NCBI GenBank assembly: GCA_046350055.1
Contig: JAXMBC010000001.1
Span: 3,968,001-4,032,000, forward strand
Source: JAEUIE01 sp046350055
GTDB taxonomy: Bacteria; Planctomycetota; Planctomycetia; Gemmatales; HRBIN36
DNA: 64,000 bases
Direction: 5' to 3'
A model generated the notes under the pieces. It saw only the letters and a program-made list of their open reading frames with translations, had not been told where the DNA came from and ran no database searches. The position numbers and the translations under genes were made by a program. Of the stretch, positions 25,212 to 34,417 are shown one piece after another (within the stretch, counting starts at the first letter, position 1; every line of letters starts with the position of its first letter).

Positions 25212-28163
25212 ATGCCCGCACCAGAAAAGACAAAGAAGTCCAAATCGCCTGAAAAGGGCAAGCTCGTAAAGGGCAAGAAAGGTGAAGCCAAAAAGAAGGG
25301 ATCAAGCAATATGCTTCTGATCCTTTCCGGTGTTGGCGTTGTTGTGCTGCTCGCAGTGGGTATCACCATTTTCTTCCTCATGAGCGGTGATGAGAAGAAT
25401 AAGCCTGTGGTTGCGAAAACTGGTCCAGGTGTGACCTCTGGTGATGGCAGAAAAGGTGATTCCCTGCCTGAATCAGGTACACCGACTGGCGCTCCTGATA
25501 TTGCAGAGATGATCAACAAACTCAACGAGACAATTGATAACCTCAATGACTCAGCCAAGTATGCTGATGCTTCTAAAGCACTTCGCGAAGCTCTCGAAGG
25601 TGACCTGATTCGTAAAGCTCCCGATGGACAAAGTAGACTGCTCAATGCCATCAAGGACAAGGCCAAGAATAACAATAATGAAGGTGCCAGGACCTTCCTC
25701 GCCCAGTTGATGGTTGACAAGAACAATCCATCCCTGGCCCAGGCTGCGGGAAAGATTTACGACGAACATTTGAAAAAGGAAGGCGAGAAGGTAGCACTTG
25801 AATCTGAACCTACAGAGGAACCTACCAACTATCTCCCCAACAAAACCGATGTCCTTTTTGACTTGAAGATGAAGAACTTCCTTGATAGCGACTATCAGCG
25901 AGGTGTCTTCGCCATTGGTGCTTTCAAGAAGGAGGATATTGATCGTCGCCTGGGTCTGCCTGCCAATACCATCGATCAACTCGTGATTGGTGGAATCAAG
26001 GATTTTAACCAGGTGGTAGGCGTCATCCGGACCTCCACATCATTGAGCTGGGATGACTTCAAGAAAACCATGCAGATGGATGAGTCTGGTACCACCATCA
26101 AGGGCAAGACATATTACCTCGGCAAGATTGATTTCATGACCGAATTTCTCGGACAACGCATGCCCGGAATCGATTCACTTCGCACGAAAGCTGCATTCTG
26201 GAAAGCTGATGCCCGCACAATCGTTTATGGTGATGAAACCACGGTAAAAGACCTGCTGGAAAATCCTCCTGCCAAAGACAAGCAGGTGGAAGTCGCAGAT
26301 GCATCGGCCACACCCCCTCAGGATGACCCAGCCCAGTCTGGCTCAGCTGCACGCCGTGGCAAAAATATGATGGCAGGTATAGGCAGCACTCCTGGTGCAG
26401 ATGCCAGTGGTACCAGTGGCATGAATTTCAATCCAGCTGCTGGTGGTCAGGGTGGAAACACGCAGCAAGGTGTGTCGGCTCCGCCATTGAAGAAAACTGA
26501 GCGATTCCTCACCATCGACGCCAAGATGCAGCGGCTGATTCGTCTCACAGTCGACAACAGCAAGGAATCGCTGATCATCTTTGCTGACAAGGCTACCTCC
26601 AAGGTTCCCGTACTGACCGACTATGTTCTCTATCTGAACCAGCTTCCCAGTGTACGAAACAAGGAAATCGATACGCTGGTGATGGTATTACCTGCTGCTT
26701 TGAGCTCACCAACAGTGCGATTGGGTTTGGCATGCAAAACACGTGCAACAGTGAGAGATGTCAGCAATGATGTAGAGAAAATTCTCACTCGCGTGGGCAA
26801 AGAGGACTTGCGTGAACTATTTGGTTTTGAATTTCAGATACGTGGTGGTGCTGCATTAGGTGCAGAACAGCCGGCTGGTCAGCCGTCAGGACTTGGTGGC
26901 ACCGGTGGTGTAACCGGTGGGTTCGGCAGCATGGGTGGCACTGAAGGTGGTTCCGGTGGCAGAGGACCTGGCGCTGGTGTCGTTGGTCGGCCCGGCGCTG
27001 CTGGTGGTCCTACTGGTGCTGGTCAGGGTGGTGCAGGTGGTGGTGTTGGAAGCGATGGCTTTGGTCCTCCCGGCGGAGCACCTGCCGGTGCTGGAGTTCG
27101 CGGTGGTGCTCCAGCCGCTGGTGGTGTCAACGCTCCTGCTGCTGATGACACACCAGATGGTGGCACATTTGCAGTTGAACGTTCGGATGAATACATCATT
27201 ATCACTACCAGCATCAAGAGTTCCATCGGTGACTTTATCGACAAACATGTCAAGAACTGGATGCAGCAGATTCGCGGCAGCCAGGAAATGGCTACGGGTA
27301 AGTTCCGGTTTGGTGATGTGGCTGCGAGTCTGGAGTATTACAAGACAGCGTTGACTCGAGAAAACAAGCCCATGGTGTTCCCTCAAGGTGCGTACCCTCG
27401 TACTTTTGACGCTGAACGTGGCCCGCGTCCATATCCGGCATCTGACCGTGTCAGTTTCCTCCGGGAATTACTGCCTTACATCGGCGATGATCGTTACTTC
27501 CTGCTTCGTGATTCGATCAAGCCCGAAGAATCATGGCGCAGTGCAGAAAACCTGCAATATGCACAGATCGTAGTGCCGCACTTCCTCAATCCTGCTGCAG
27601 GCCCCAATTCGGCATATGTGAAAGTGCGCGGTGTCGATCAAGCTCTCGCAGCAACTCACTTTGTCGGTATGGCAGGCGTGGGGCCCGATGCAGCTTACTA
27701 TCCCAAGAGCGATCCGCGTGCAGGCATCTTCGGTTATGAACGTCAAACATCTCCAGAAGATGTCAAGGACGGTCTCTCAAATACGATCTACATGATCGAG
27801 GCAGATAAGGCACTTCTCGGTCCCTGGTTGCAGGGTGGTGGTGCCACTGTGCGAGGAACCAGTCTCACAGGCAATGATATCGGACGACGTGGAGGTTTCT
27901 CGTCACCCAATTACTCTGGCAAGCCAGGTGTCTGGGTTCTGATGGCTGATGGTTCGGCTCGTTTCCTTGCCAAGGACATCTCCCCGGATGTATTCAAGGC
28001 ATTGTGCACCATGGCTGGAAGTGACACAGTGGGTGCGGTCGATCTGATCGCCAATAAGGTCAACCTGGAAGTTACTCCACGCAATGAGACTATTACCACT
28101 TCTACTACAGCCAAGCGGAAGCGAGTCACCGAAGAAGAGGATGCCCCGCCCGTCAAGAAGTAA
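25212..28163 (+). CDS. Membrane-anchored DUF1559-domain protein with Gly-rich linker
   Basis: 983 residues from the ATG with strong SD GGAGG. A Lys-rich N-terminus precedes one membrane helix (about 34-56, MLLILSGVGVVVLLAVGITI). The middle contains two folded-looking regions separated by Gly/Ala-rich low-complexity stretches (about 375-430 and 555-650, GGTGGVTGG-type). The last ~250 residues hold the DUF1559 signature: DVKDGLSNTIYMIEAD and the closing WVLMADGSARFL. DUF1559 proteins are a large planctomycete family, usually with a type IV pilin-like N-terminus; that prepilin motif is absent here. Function unknown, probably cell surface. It stands alone and ends at a hairpin. Confidence 0.88.
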   Translation: MPAPEKTKKSKSPEKGKLVKGKKGEAKKKGSSNMLLILSGVGVVVLLAVGITIFFLMSGDEKNKPVVAKTGPGVTSGDGRKGDSLPESGTPTGAPDIAEMINKLNETIDNLNDSAKYADASKALREALEGDLIRKAPDGQSRLLNAIKDKAKNNNNEGARTFLAQLMVDKNNPSLAQAAGKIYDEHLKKEGEKVALESEPTEEPTNYLPNKTDVLFDLKMKNFLDSDYQRGVFAIGAFKKEDIDRRLGLPANTIDQLVIGGIKDFNQVVGVIRTSTSLSWDDFKKTMQMDESGTTIKGKTYYLGKIDFMTEFLGQRMPGIDSLRTKAAFWKADARTIVYGDETTVKDLLENPPAKDKQVEVADASATPPQDDPAQSGSAARRGKNMMAGIGSTPGADASGTSGMNFNPAAGGQGGNTQQGVSAPPLKKTERFLTIDAKMQRLIRLTVDNSKESLIIFADKATSKVPVLTDYVLYLNQLPSVRNKEIDTLVMVLPAALSSPTVRLGLACKTRATVRDVSNDVEKILTRVGKEDLRELFGFEFQIRGGAALGAEQPAGQPSGLGGTGGVTGGFGSMGGTEGGSGGRGPGAGVVGRPGAAGGPTGAGQGGAGGGVGSDGFGPPGGAPAGAGVRGGAPAAGGVNAPAADDTPDGGTFAVERSDEYIIITTSIKSSIGDFIDKHVKNWMQQIRGSQEMATGKFRFGDVAASLEYYKTALTRENKPMVFPQGAYPRTFDAERGPRPYPASDRVSFLRELLPYIGDDRYFLLRDSIKPEESWRSAENLQYAQIVVPHFLNPAAGPNSAYVKVRGVDQALAATHFVGMAGVGPDAAYYPKSDPRAGIFGYERQTSPEDVKDGLSNTIYMIEADKALLGPWLQGGGATVRGTSLTGNDIGRRGGFSSPNYSGKPGVWVLMADGSARFLAKDISPDVFKALCTMAGSDTVGAVDLIANKVNLEVTPRNETITTSTTAKRKRVTEEEDAPPVKK

Positions 28164-28186
28164 GCAGTCATCCTCAGGACAACTCT

Positions 28187-28215
28187 GCAAGCCTACGAAT
28201 TGCTCGTAGGCTTGC
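28187..28215. terminator. 12-bp perfect hairpin between convergent genes
   Basis: Arms GCAAGCCTACGA / TCGTAGGCTTGC with a 5-nt loop, placed exactly between the DUF1559 stop and the stop of the converging glycosyltransferase gene. Only a weak T-rich flank (TTATTTG) follows on the plus strand. Confidence 0.75.
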
Positions 28216-30180
28216 TTATTTGAACCAGTGGTAGATCAGGCCTTGTGCACGATCCTGTGCATTGCTGAGTAACGGATGGCGATATTTTTCATTGGCAAGC
28301 CAAGTGCCCCAGCGTTCCTGCATTGCCTTGCGATAACCAGCTTCTCTTTCATCATTCTTTCGGCTGGCCGATTCATGATGTAGCAGATGGGCTTCAGGTT
28401 CCAGGATGCAGGTCAAGCCTTGCTGTGCAAGACGCAGGCATAAATCAACATCATTATAGGAAGTCGGAAATACTACCTCGTCCAGACCACCTACGTCCAG
28501 AAAACGCTCTTTGCTGATTAGAAGGCATGCCCCTGTAACGGCGGAAACTTCACGAGAATACTTTGCCAAATCCAACTGTCCACCACCGCGAAGCAATTCA
28601 CCACCCAGATTAAAGGATATACCCTCGGCATCCAGTGTAATCCCCATGTGCTGGATGGTGCCATCCGGGAAGTCGAGCCATGCACCGACCGCACCCACCT
28701 GGGGATGCATGGCATGGGCAAGCATGGCTCGCAGCCAATCTCCACCTAGAACTTCGGTGTCATCATTCAACAGCAACAGGAAAGTTCCTGAAGCCTGGCG
28801 GGCTGCCAGATTATTCAGCCTGGAATGGTTGAATGGTTCCTCGACACGGATCACCTGATCTGCATGCCCTCTGGACAGGTATCGTCTGGCAGCAGCTGAG
28901 GTTGAGCCATTGTCGATTACTACAATCTCGTAGTTTGGATAACTGGTGTAGCGACGAATGCTGCTGATGCACCGTTGCAGCAGTTCGGGCTGGTCTTTCG
29001 TGGGGATAACGATGGAAACTCGCGGAGTAGCAAGGAGGGTGCGTTCCTGTCCCCAGGGGAGCGGAAACGGCTCTGCTACTGTGGTCAGTTGCTTCATGAC
29101 ATCATGTCGATGAATCAGTATTCCGGGAATCAAATCGGCACGAAGGGAATAGTTGGCTTCGAGAATAATCTTTGCTGGCTGACGTAGATCGCGGAGAGTT
29201 ATTTTCTCGGTCGGTACGCTGGCAGAACGGAATGCTACAGTCTCGCCGAGGTAGTCGTGTTTTCTGGCAAGCACAGGGGACCACGCAGGTTTAAGTCGCG
29301 GCGAATGTCGCTGCCCCTGTGCATCAACTTCATCATCACTGAAATAATACGCATCAGCCGGTTGATCGACATGATGAGAGGCTAGCGCGGCAAGAGCCTG
29401 CGGATGGAGTGTGTGATAGTCAGGAACATGCAATATCAGCTCAGCGTTGGGATTAAAGGAGGGCAGCAGTTGCTCGTCGGAACAAAGTGCATGCTGAATA
29501 CGTTCGTCTTTGAATTCGTTGCGCAGTGAACTCGGCGAAAGAATCAGCCATTGCCAGTGGGGATATGTCTGAGCCTGCAGCGAACTATGCAATCTGTCAG
29601 GTAGGGTCTCGGCGCCAGTGATGATAAGGATGCGCACCACCCGATGGACGACAGGCTCAATCATCCTGTCGTGCAGTTTCAGCCATTGAATATACTCTCG
29701 ATTACTGCCTGTATGGGAAGGAGCGTCACCAGCCGAGTCAGCAAGAGTAAAGCGGTCAATTAGAAGCGACGCATTAACATGGGATTCCTGGCCAGAAACG
29801 GTACGAACTGTAATTCGCATCTCGTAAGGCCCGTCTGGGAGCAGACCAGGAACAGGGCACAGCCGAAATGAGCCATCGACAGCAGGTGTAGCAGTGGCAA
29901 AGTGCGTACCATTCACGCTGGCCTCGATTGAAGCAACTGGGCTTTTTCGGGAGGTAACACGTCCTGTCAGCGAGCCACAGCCAGTCAGGCAAAACGGCTC
30001 ATCAAGTTCGATATTGATAGATTGAAACGGACGTGAAAGAAGACGAAAGCCTCGTCGTGCCAATCGCCAGCAAACAGATAAGGTTTGAAAGAGGATTCCT
30101 GTCGGACGAGCATGGGGCCGGTCGCCTGCCCACGAGTGGTACAGACGGGCCACCTGCTGCTTCACCCAATGACCAGCCAT
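28216..30180 (-). CDS. GT2 glycosyltransferase with N-terminal beta-sandwich and degenerate GT-A-like domain
   Basis: 654 residues. Residues about 55-145 look like an Ig-like beta-sandwich (NIELDEPFCLTGCGSLTGRV, DGSFRLCPVPG). Residues about 180-370 resemble a weakened glycosyltransferase domain, with YYFSDDEVDAQGQRHSPRLK but no clear nucleotide-binding DxD. The C-terminal half (about 388-630) is a standard GT2 domain: VSIVIPTKDQPELLQRCISS, DNGSTS, LLLLNDDTEVL, AVTGACLLISKERFLDVGG and NDVDLCLRL. It probably adds sugars to a surface polysaccharide or glycan. Its ATG shares a base with the stop of the preceding GT2 gene, so both form a coupled pair. Confidence 0.88.
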   Translation of the reverse strand: MAGHWVKQQVARLYHSWAGDRPHARPTGILFQTLSVCWRLARRGFRLLSRPFQSINIELDEPFCLTGCGSLTGRVTSRKSPVASIEASVNGTHFATATPAVDGSFRLCPVPGLLPDGPYEMRITVRTVSGQESHVNASLLIDRFTLADSAGDAPSHTGSNREYIQWLKLHDRMIEPVVHRVVRILIITGAETLPDRLHSSLQAQTYPHWQWLILSPSSLRNEFKDERIQHALCSDEQLLPSFNPNAELILHVPDYHTLHPQALAALASHHVDQPADAYYFSDDEVDAQGQRHSPRLKPAWSPVLARKHDYLGETVAFRSASVPTEKITLRDLRQPAKIILEANYSLRADLIPGILIHRHDVMKQLTTVAEPFPLPWGQERTLLATPRVSIVIPTKDQPELLQRCISSIRRYTSYPNYEIVVIDNGSTSAAARRYLSRGHADQVIRVEEPFNHSRLNNLAARQASGTFLLLLNDDTEVLGGDWLRAMLAHAMHPQVGAVGAWLDFPDGTIQHMGITLDAEGISFNLGGELLRGGGQLDLAKYSREVSAVTGACLLISKERFLDVGGLDEVVFPTSYNDVDLCLRLAQQGLTCILEPEAHLLHHESASRKNDEREAGYRKAMQERWGTWLANEKYRHPLLSNAQDRAQGLIYHWFK

Positions 30181-31139
30181 CAGGCTGCCTCGCGCTGGTA
30201 ACCACGACTCAGTGATTCAAAATGTACCAGCCGGGCGAATGGGGTAATCACCACTTCCTTCCCCAGAGCCTTTACTCGTTGACAGAGATCTACATCGTTC
30301 ATGGTCACTGCGTATTGTGGATCAAAGCCATGCAGCTTTTCAAAGAGTTTGCGACGAATGAGCAAGCAGGCGCCGGTGACGGCAGGCACAGTACGTATCC
30401 GTCGTAGTTCCCCATCTTTCCCCGGGTGTGATTCGCCTTCATATCGGTACGGATGTATCCATGACTCCCCGGGGCCAGTAGGTTCCAGACCTGCATGCTG
30501 AATGGTCCGGTCGGGATACAGCAAGGTAGCCCCGGTGATCCCCACACGGTCATCGGCTGCTACTTCCAGCAGGGCATCAAGCCAGGCTGGTTGCGTTGCC
30601 ATCACGTCATTGTTGAGAAATAGCAACAAGGGGCGATGCGCTACAGCTGCTCCGGCGTTGCAAAGACGTGAGAAGTTGAAAGGTTCATCCTGATGCACCA
30701 CCTGGGCCTTGTAATTTACCTGGCAACGGTGCATCAGGTTTTTCGTCTTGTTTTCAGTACTGCCATTGTCTACGAGAATCAATTCGGCACGTGACGCCGT
30801 TCGCTGCAGTGAAGAAATGCAGCGGTCAAGCAACTCCCACTGGTCACGAAACGGAATGATGATACTGACATCGTTTGCGGACCACGCCTGTTGAGCCTGC
30901 GGGATAAAGCTGGTAACTGGTATTGAAGTGGGTGCTTGCGAAACCGAGGCTGGCGTCACACCTCGTACCCAGCTGGAAAGTCGGCGCATCCGCAGGAACC
31001 ACGGCCACCATCGTGAATGCTGAATATCGTTGAGCTCTGCCTTGAGTGCCTCAGCCCGGTCAAACTCTGAGCGATAGCGCTGATTAAGCTGATGGATGAT
31101 TTCGTCAACATCCATGTTTACGGGAACAGTGCTGCCCAT
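30180..31139 (-). CDS. GT2 family glycosyltransferase
   Basis: 319 residues from the chosen ATG, with AAGGA about 11 nt upstream; the frame opens 19 codons earlier. A short helical N-terminus is followed by a GT2 domain: VSIIIPFRDQWELLDRCISS, LVDNGSTENK, LLFLNNDVMA as DxD-type motif, GATLLYPDRTIQHAG, AVTGACLLIRRKLFEKLHG and MNDVDLCQRV. It closely parallels the C-terminal half of the next gene, suggesting duplication. The one-base stop/start overlap implies coupled expression. Acceptor and donor are unknown. Confidence 0.9.
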   Translation of the reverse strand: MGSTVPVNMDVDEIIHQLNQRYRSEFDRAEALKAELNDIQHSRWWPWFLRMRRLSSWVRGVTPASVSQAPTSIPVTSFIPQAQQAWSANDVSIIIPFRDQWELLDRCISSLQRTASRAELILVDNGSTENKTKNLMHRCQVNYKAQVVHQDEPFNFSRLCNAGAAVAHRPLLLFLNNDVMATQPAWLDALLEVAADDRVGITGATLLYPDRTIQHAGLEPTGPGESWIHPYRYEGESHPGKDGELRRIRTVPAVTGACLLIRRKLFEKLHGFDPQYAVTMNDVDLCQRVKALGKEVVITPFARLVHFESLSRGYQREAA

Positions 31140-31314
31140 AGGGTGGTCATCCTTGAACCTTGTGTAGAGTATGAGCCAGCCGTACACAATTGTCAATCCG
31201 TTGTGACATATGCAGCATCTTGAATGTAGAACGAGACACTTGCCAGCCTGCTGAGCTCGCGAATACTGGATGTCTCTTCACTGTTCGGCACTATTATGAC
31301 AATCTCAGACATCC

Positions 31315-33210
31315 ATGGAGTCAACCGTGTCTACCAACTGGGGCATTCTTGGCGAATTGAACATGCCATTGGCCCTTGGTGTGCTCCGACTCTGCACTGC
31401 TGACCGGCCAGATTGGGATCAGGCTATTTCCCTTTTGCACAAGGCATTCGATGCAGGTATTCGCATTCTCGATACTGCCGATACCTATTGCATCGATAAC
31501 AAAGATCTTCACTTTGGTGAACGACTGATACAGCATGCTCTTTCAATCTGGAAAGGGCCTGCGAAGGAAGTGAAGGTGCTTACCAAGGCAGGGATGACTC
31601 GTCCACAAGGCCGCTGGATACCCGATGGCAGACCTGAGCAACTCAGGAAAGCTGTCGAAGGCAGTTTGCAGGCGCTTGGGGTCGATAGCTTATTTGTATT
31701 ACAACTGCATGTACACGATTCACGGGTACCATTCGAAGATACACTTGGAGCCTTGGCGGAATTGCAACGAGCCGGAAAGGTCGAGCATCTAGGCCTGTGT
31801 AATACTACAACAGCAGAAATTCAGCAGGCTCAGCGCCACTTTCCGGTAGCAGTTGTTCAAAACGAACTAAGCCTCGGTGTTCGCAAAAGTGCCGGCGATG
31901 GTACCCTCCAATTCACTGCACAGCAGGGCATCCCTTTCCTGGCTTACCGACCTCTAGGCGGCATTGCCAAGGTGGAGAAACTGGCAACCAACAAGCTATT
32001 ACAACCTCTAGCTAGGCGGCACTTCGCAACAACGACGGAAGTGGCGCTTGCGGCGGTTCGATCCGCGGGCTCTCACGTCATCCCAATCATTGGAGCCACC
32101 AGACTGGCGAGTCTCCAGTCGTCCATTCGGGCTATGGGCATTAAGCTGGATGCAAGTGACCGGACTGCCCTGGATGTGAAATACTCCTTCGCTGCGAAGG
32201 AGTCGCCTTCGACTGTAGCAATCCCGTCATCATCACCTTCAGATAGCAGTGGTGAAATAGTGTTGCTCATGGGTATCCAGGGTGCGGGAAAATCGGAACT
32301 GGTAGCAGGATATGTAGAGCGTGGATACGTACGGCTCAATCGGGATATGCTCGGAGGAAAGCTCGACGACCTGATTCCCAGAATGCATGCCCTGATTCAA
32401 TCAGGGCAACGGCAGATCGTGCTGGATAACACATATCCGACCAGGCTTTCGCGTGCACCTGTTATTGCAGCGGGTCGTGCTCATGGTCTCCCAGTGATTT
32501 GCCGTTGGCTGAACACCAGCATGACAGATGCTCGCATCAATGTAGTGCTGCGTATGATCGGCCGCTACGGCAGACCTCTTGGACCGGATGAGATGAAGGC
32601 CTACGCCAAGACTGATCCCAATTTGCCCCCGCCTGCAGCTCTTAAACGATATGCGGAGAGCTTTGAAGAACCGCAACTCGATGAGGGTTTTGCACACGTA
32701 GAAGCGGTGCAATTTGTCCGTCGCCGGGATGAGAATCATAAGCAGAAAGCACTGTTTCTTGATGTAGATGGTACCTTACGGAAAACAAAGAGTGGGGAAA
32801 TCTATCCACGCCATGCTGACGATGTAGTGCTTTTGCCTCATCGACAGGCTGTTCTCCAGTGGTATGTGGACCAAGGCTATCGCCTCTTCTTCGTTTCTAA
32901 TCAAAGTGGTATCGCTTCCGGCAAGGTGACACAGTCTGCAGCAGAGTCAGCTTTCGTGCGGACTGCTGAGCTATTGAAGCTCCCTGTCACGGAGATTGCA
33001 TATTGCCCACATCCAGCGTTCCCTGTTGGCTGTTATTGCCGTAAGCCTGGACCAGGGATGGGTGTATACCTCATTCAGAAACACCAGCTCGCAATCGAGC
33101 ATCTGGTGGTAGTCGGCGACATGAAGAGCGATGCGGATTTTGCGGCTAGTCTGGGGGCGCGTTACGAAGATGGCGAGGAATTCTTCAGTAAGGGATTGTT
33201 CTCTACCTGA
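31315..33210 (+). CDS. Three-domain fusion: aldo/keto reductase - PNKP-like 5'-kinase - HAD phosphatase
   Basis: 631 residues. Domain 1 (about 1-290) is an aldo/keto reductase with the catalytic tetrad D53, Y58, K91, H132. Domain 2 (about 312-470) is a P-loop kinase: Walker A GIQGAGKS (320-327), then RLNRDMLGG and IVLDNTYPTRLSR, which match the kinase half of polynucleotide kinase-phosphatase. Domain 3 (about 478-631) is a HAD phosphatase: DVDGT (nucleophile D483, D485), SNQSG, a Zn-loop C564/H566/C573/C575 as in GmhB/HisB-N, K577 and GDMKSD. All three domains keep their key residues. The kinase-then-phosphatase order is that of T4 Pnkp. It could repair nucleic-acid ends or act on a sugar or nucleotide. 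A GTG 4 codons in has the better SD (GGAG). It is flanked by unrelated genes. Confidence 0.85.
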   Translation: MESTVSTNWGILGELNMPLALGVLRLCTADRPDWDQAISLLHKAFDAGIRILDTADTYCIDNKDLHFGERLIQHALSIWKGPAKEVKVLTKAGMTRPQGRWIPDGRPEQLRKAVEGSLQALGVDSLFVLQLHVHDSRVPFEDTLGALAELQRAGKVEHLGLCNTTTAEIQQAQRHFPVAVVQNELSLGVRKSAGDGTLQFTAQQGIPFLAYRPLGGIAKVEKLATNKLLQPLARRHFATTTEVALAAVRSAGSHVIPIIGATRLASLQSSIRAMGIKLDASDRTALDVKYSFAAKESPSTVAIPSSSPSDSSGEIVLLMGIQGAGKSELVAGYVERGYVRLNRDMLGGKLDDLIPRMHALIQSGQRQIVLDNTYPTRLSRAPVIAAGRAHGLPVICRWLNTSMTDARINVVLRMIGRYGRPLGPDEMKAYAKTDPNLPPPAALKRYAESFEEPQLDEGFAHVEAVQFVRRRDENHKQKALFLDVDGTLRKTKSGEIYPRHADDVVLLPHRQAVLQWYVDQGYRLFFVSNQSGIASGKVTQSAAESAFVRTAELLKLPVTEIAYCPHPAFPVGCYCRKPGPGMGVYLIQKHQLAIEHLVVVGDMKSDADFAASLGARYEDGEEFFSKGLFST

Positions 33211-33223
33211 GAAGCATTGATTA

Positions 33224-34309
33224 TCAGTCTCGAAGCGTTGCAAAGATGGCAGTTGATATTGCAGCGGGATCGCCGAAGCCACAGTTGGTCATCACCACAA
33301 CACCGCTGCCACTCCGGGGGTAGATTACCAGGCGGGATGTAGCCTCGTCCTGCTTGCCACTGTGTGAAACCCGCAATCCACCCTGGTCATCAATGACAAA
33401 TCCCAGACCGTATCGTGCGGTCTTCCCATCGCTGGTTTGCTGTCGTGTCCACATGGCCTGCTCTGTCGTGTTTGAGACTAACTTGTGCTGAAGCAGGCCC
33501 TGTGCCCAGCGAGCGAAATCTACGATATTCGACTTGAATCCTCCTGCGCCGTGTTTCCAATAGTGGGCCTCTTCCTTCGCTGGCGTGACCACACCAGCAA
33601 CCTTAATGTATCCGGTTGCCCAGTGAGGCTGATTGTCGAAGGGCACGTCATATTGCAGACTGGTAAGGTTCAGTGGCTTGACAATTCGCTTTTGCAGTTG
33701 AGTGGCATAGCTCTCCCCGCCGGCCTTATGAATCACTGCACTGGCAACAACGTAGGCATAGGACGAGTAAAGTTCTTTGCTGCCCGGCGTATGCAATAGT
33801 GGCGACTGATTAAAAACATCCAGTGCCAATACAGGATCCATATGAGGCATCGGTGTGTTGTACTGCCTGCTGGTGGGAATCGGGCGGCCATAGTGCTGGA
33901 TGCCACTTTGATGGCATAGCAGATGCCTCATTGTGATGGTGCCTGACTTCGCAGGAAACTCAGGAAGATACTGACGGATGTCGACATTGAGATCGAGCTT
34001 CCTTTGTTCGGCCAACTGCATCGCAAGCACACTGCATACAGGCTTGGAATTGGAAGCCCAGTTGAAAATGGTCTGAGTTGTGACTGGTAGCTTCTTTGCC
34101 TGATCAGCCAGTCCGTAGCCTTGCAGGTAAACTATCTCGTTATTCTGGAGAATACCGACAGCTACACCGATGAAGCCTTGCTTCTCCATCTGTGCTTTGA
34201 CAGCCGTATCAATGGCTGCAGCCTGTTGAGATGAGAGTTTCGTCTCCGGGACTCGGGCCATCCAAGCGGAAAGCAATAAGGCAAGGAATATATGGGTAGG
34301 GATCATCAT
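33224..34309 (-). CDS. Serine hydrolase, class C beta-lactamase/penicillin-binding family
   Basis: 361 residues. A signal peptide (IFLALLLSAWMA) leads to the beta-lactamase fold: S-x-x-K in NWASNSKPVCSVL, the YxN-like motif in LYSSYAYVV, and HSG in RVSHSGKQDEA. Further family landmarks are IRQYLPEFPAKSG, ITMRHLLCHQSG and YGLGFVIDDQGG. Members are esterases, D-aminopeptidases or carboxypeptidases more often than true beta-lactamases, so substrate is open. It is likely periplasmic. It converges with the fusion gene, with 13 nt between stops. Confidence 0.88.
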   Translation of the reverse strand: MMIPTHIFLALLLSAWMARVPETKLSSQQAAAIDTAVKAQMEKQGFIGVAVGILQNNEIVYLQGYGLADQAKKLPVTTQTIFNWASNSKPVCSVLAMQLAEQRKLDLNVDIRQYLPEFPAKSGTITMRHLLCHQSGIQHYGRPIPTSRQYNTPMPHMDPVLALDVFNQSPLLHTPGSKELYSSYAYVVASAVIHKAGGESYATQLQKRIVKPLNLTSLQYDVPFDNQPHWATGYIKVAGVVTPAKEEAHYWKHGAGGFKSNIVDFARWAQGLLQHKLVSNTTEQAMWTRQQTSDGKTARYGLGFVIDDQGGLRVSHSGKQDEATSRLVIYPRSGSGVVVMTNCGFGDPAAISTAIFATLRD

Positions 34310-34417
34310 GAGCGCTTTAGCTTGAGGTATCTCAATCCTGACACTTCTTTGCTGACACGAACATTGTCTTACTGTACCATCCGAAAGTCTGAGTTACCAT
34401 GATGATCGGAGGGTACA

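Noticed and set aside
26886..27386. Ser/Thr-rich minus-strand frame over the Gly-rich part of the DUF1559 gene
   Set aside because: Low-complexity shadow of GGT/GGC-rich coding DNA.
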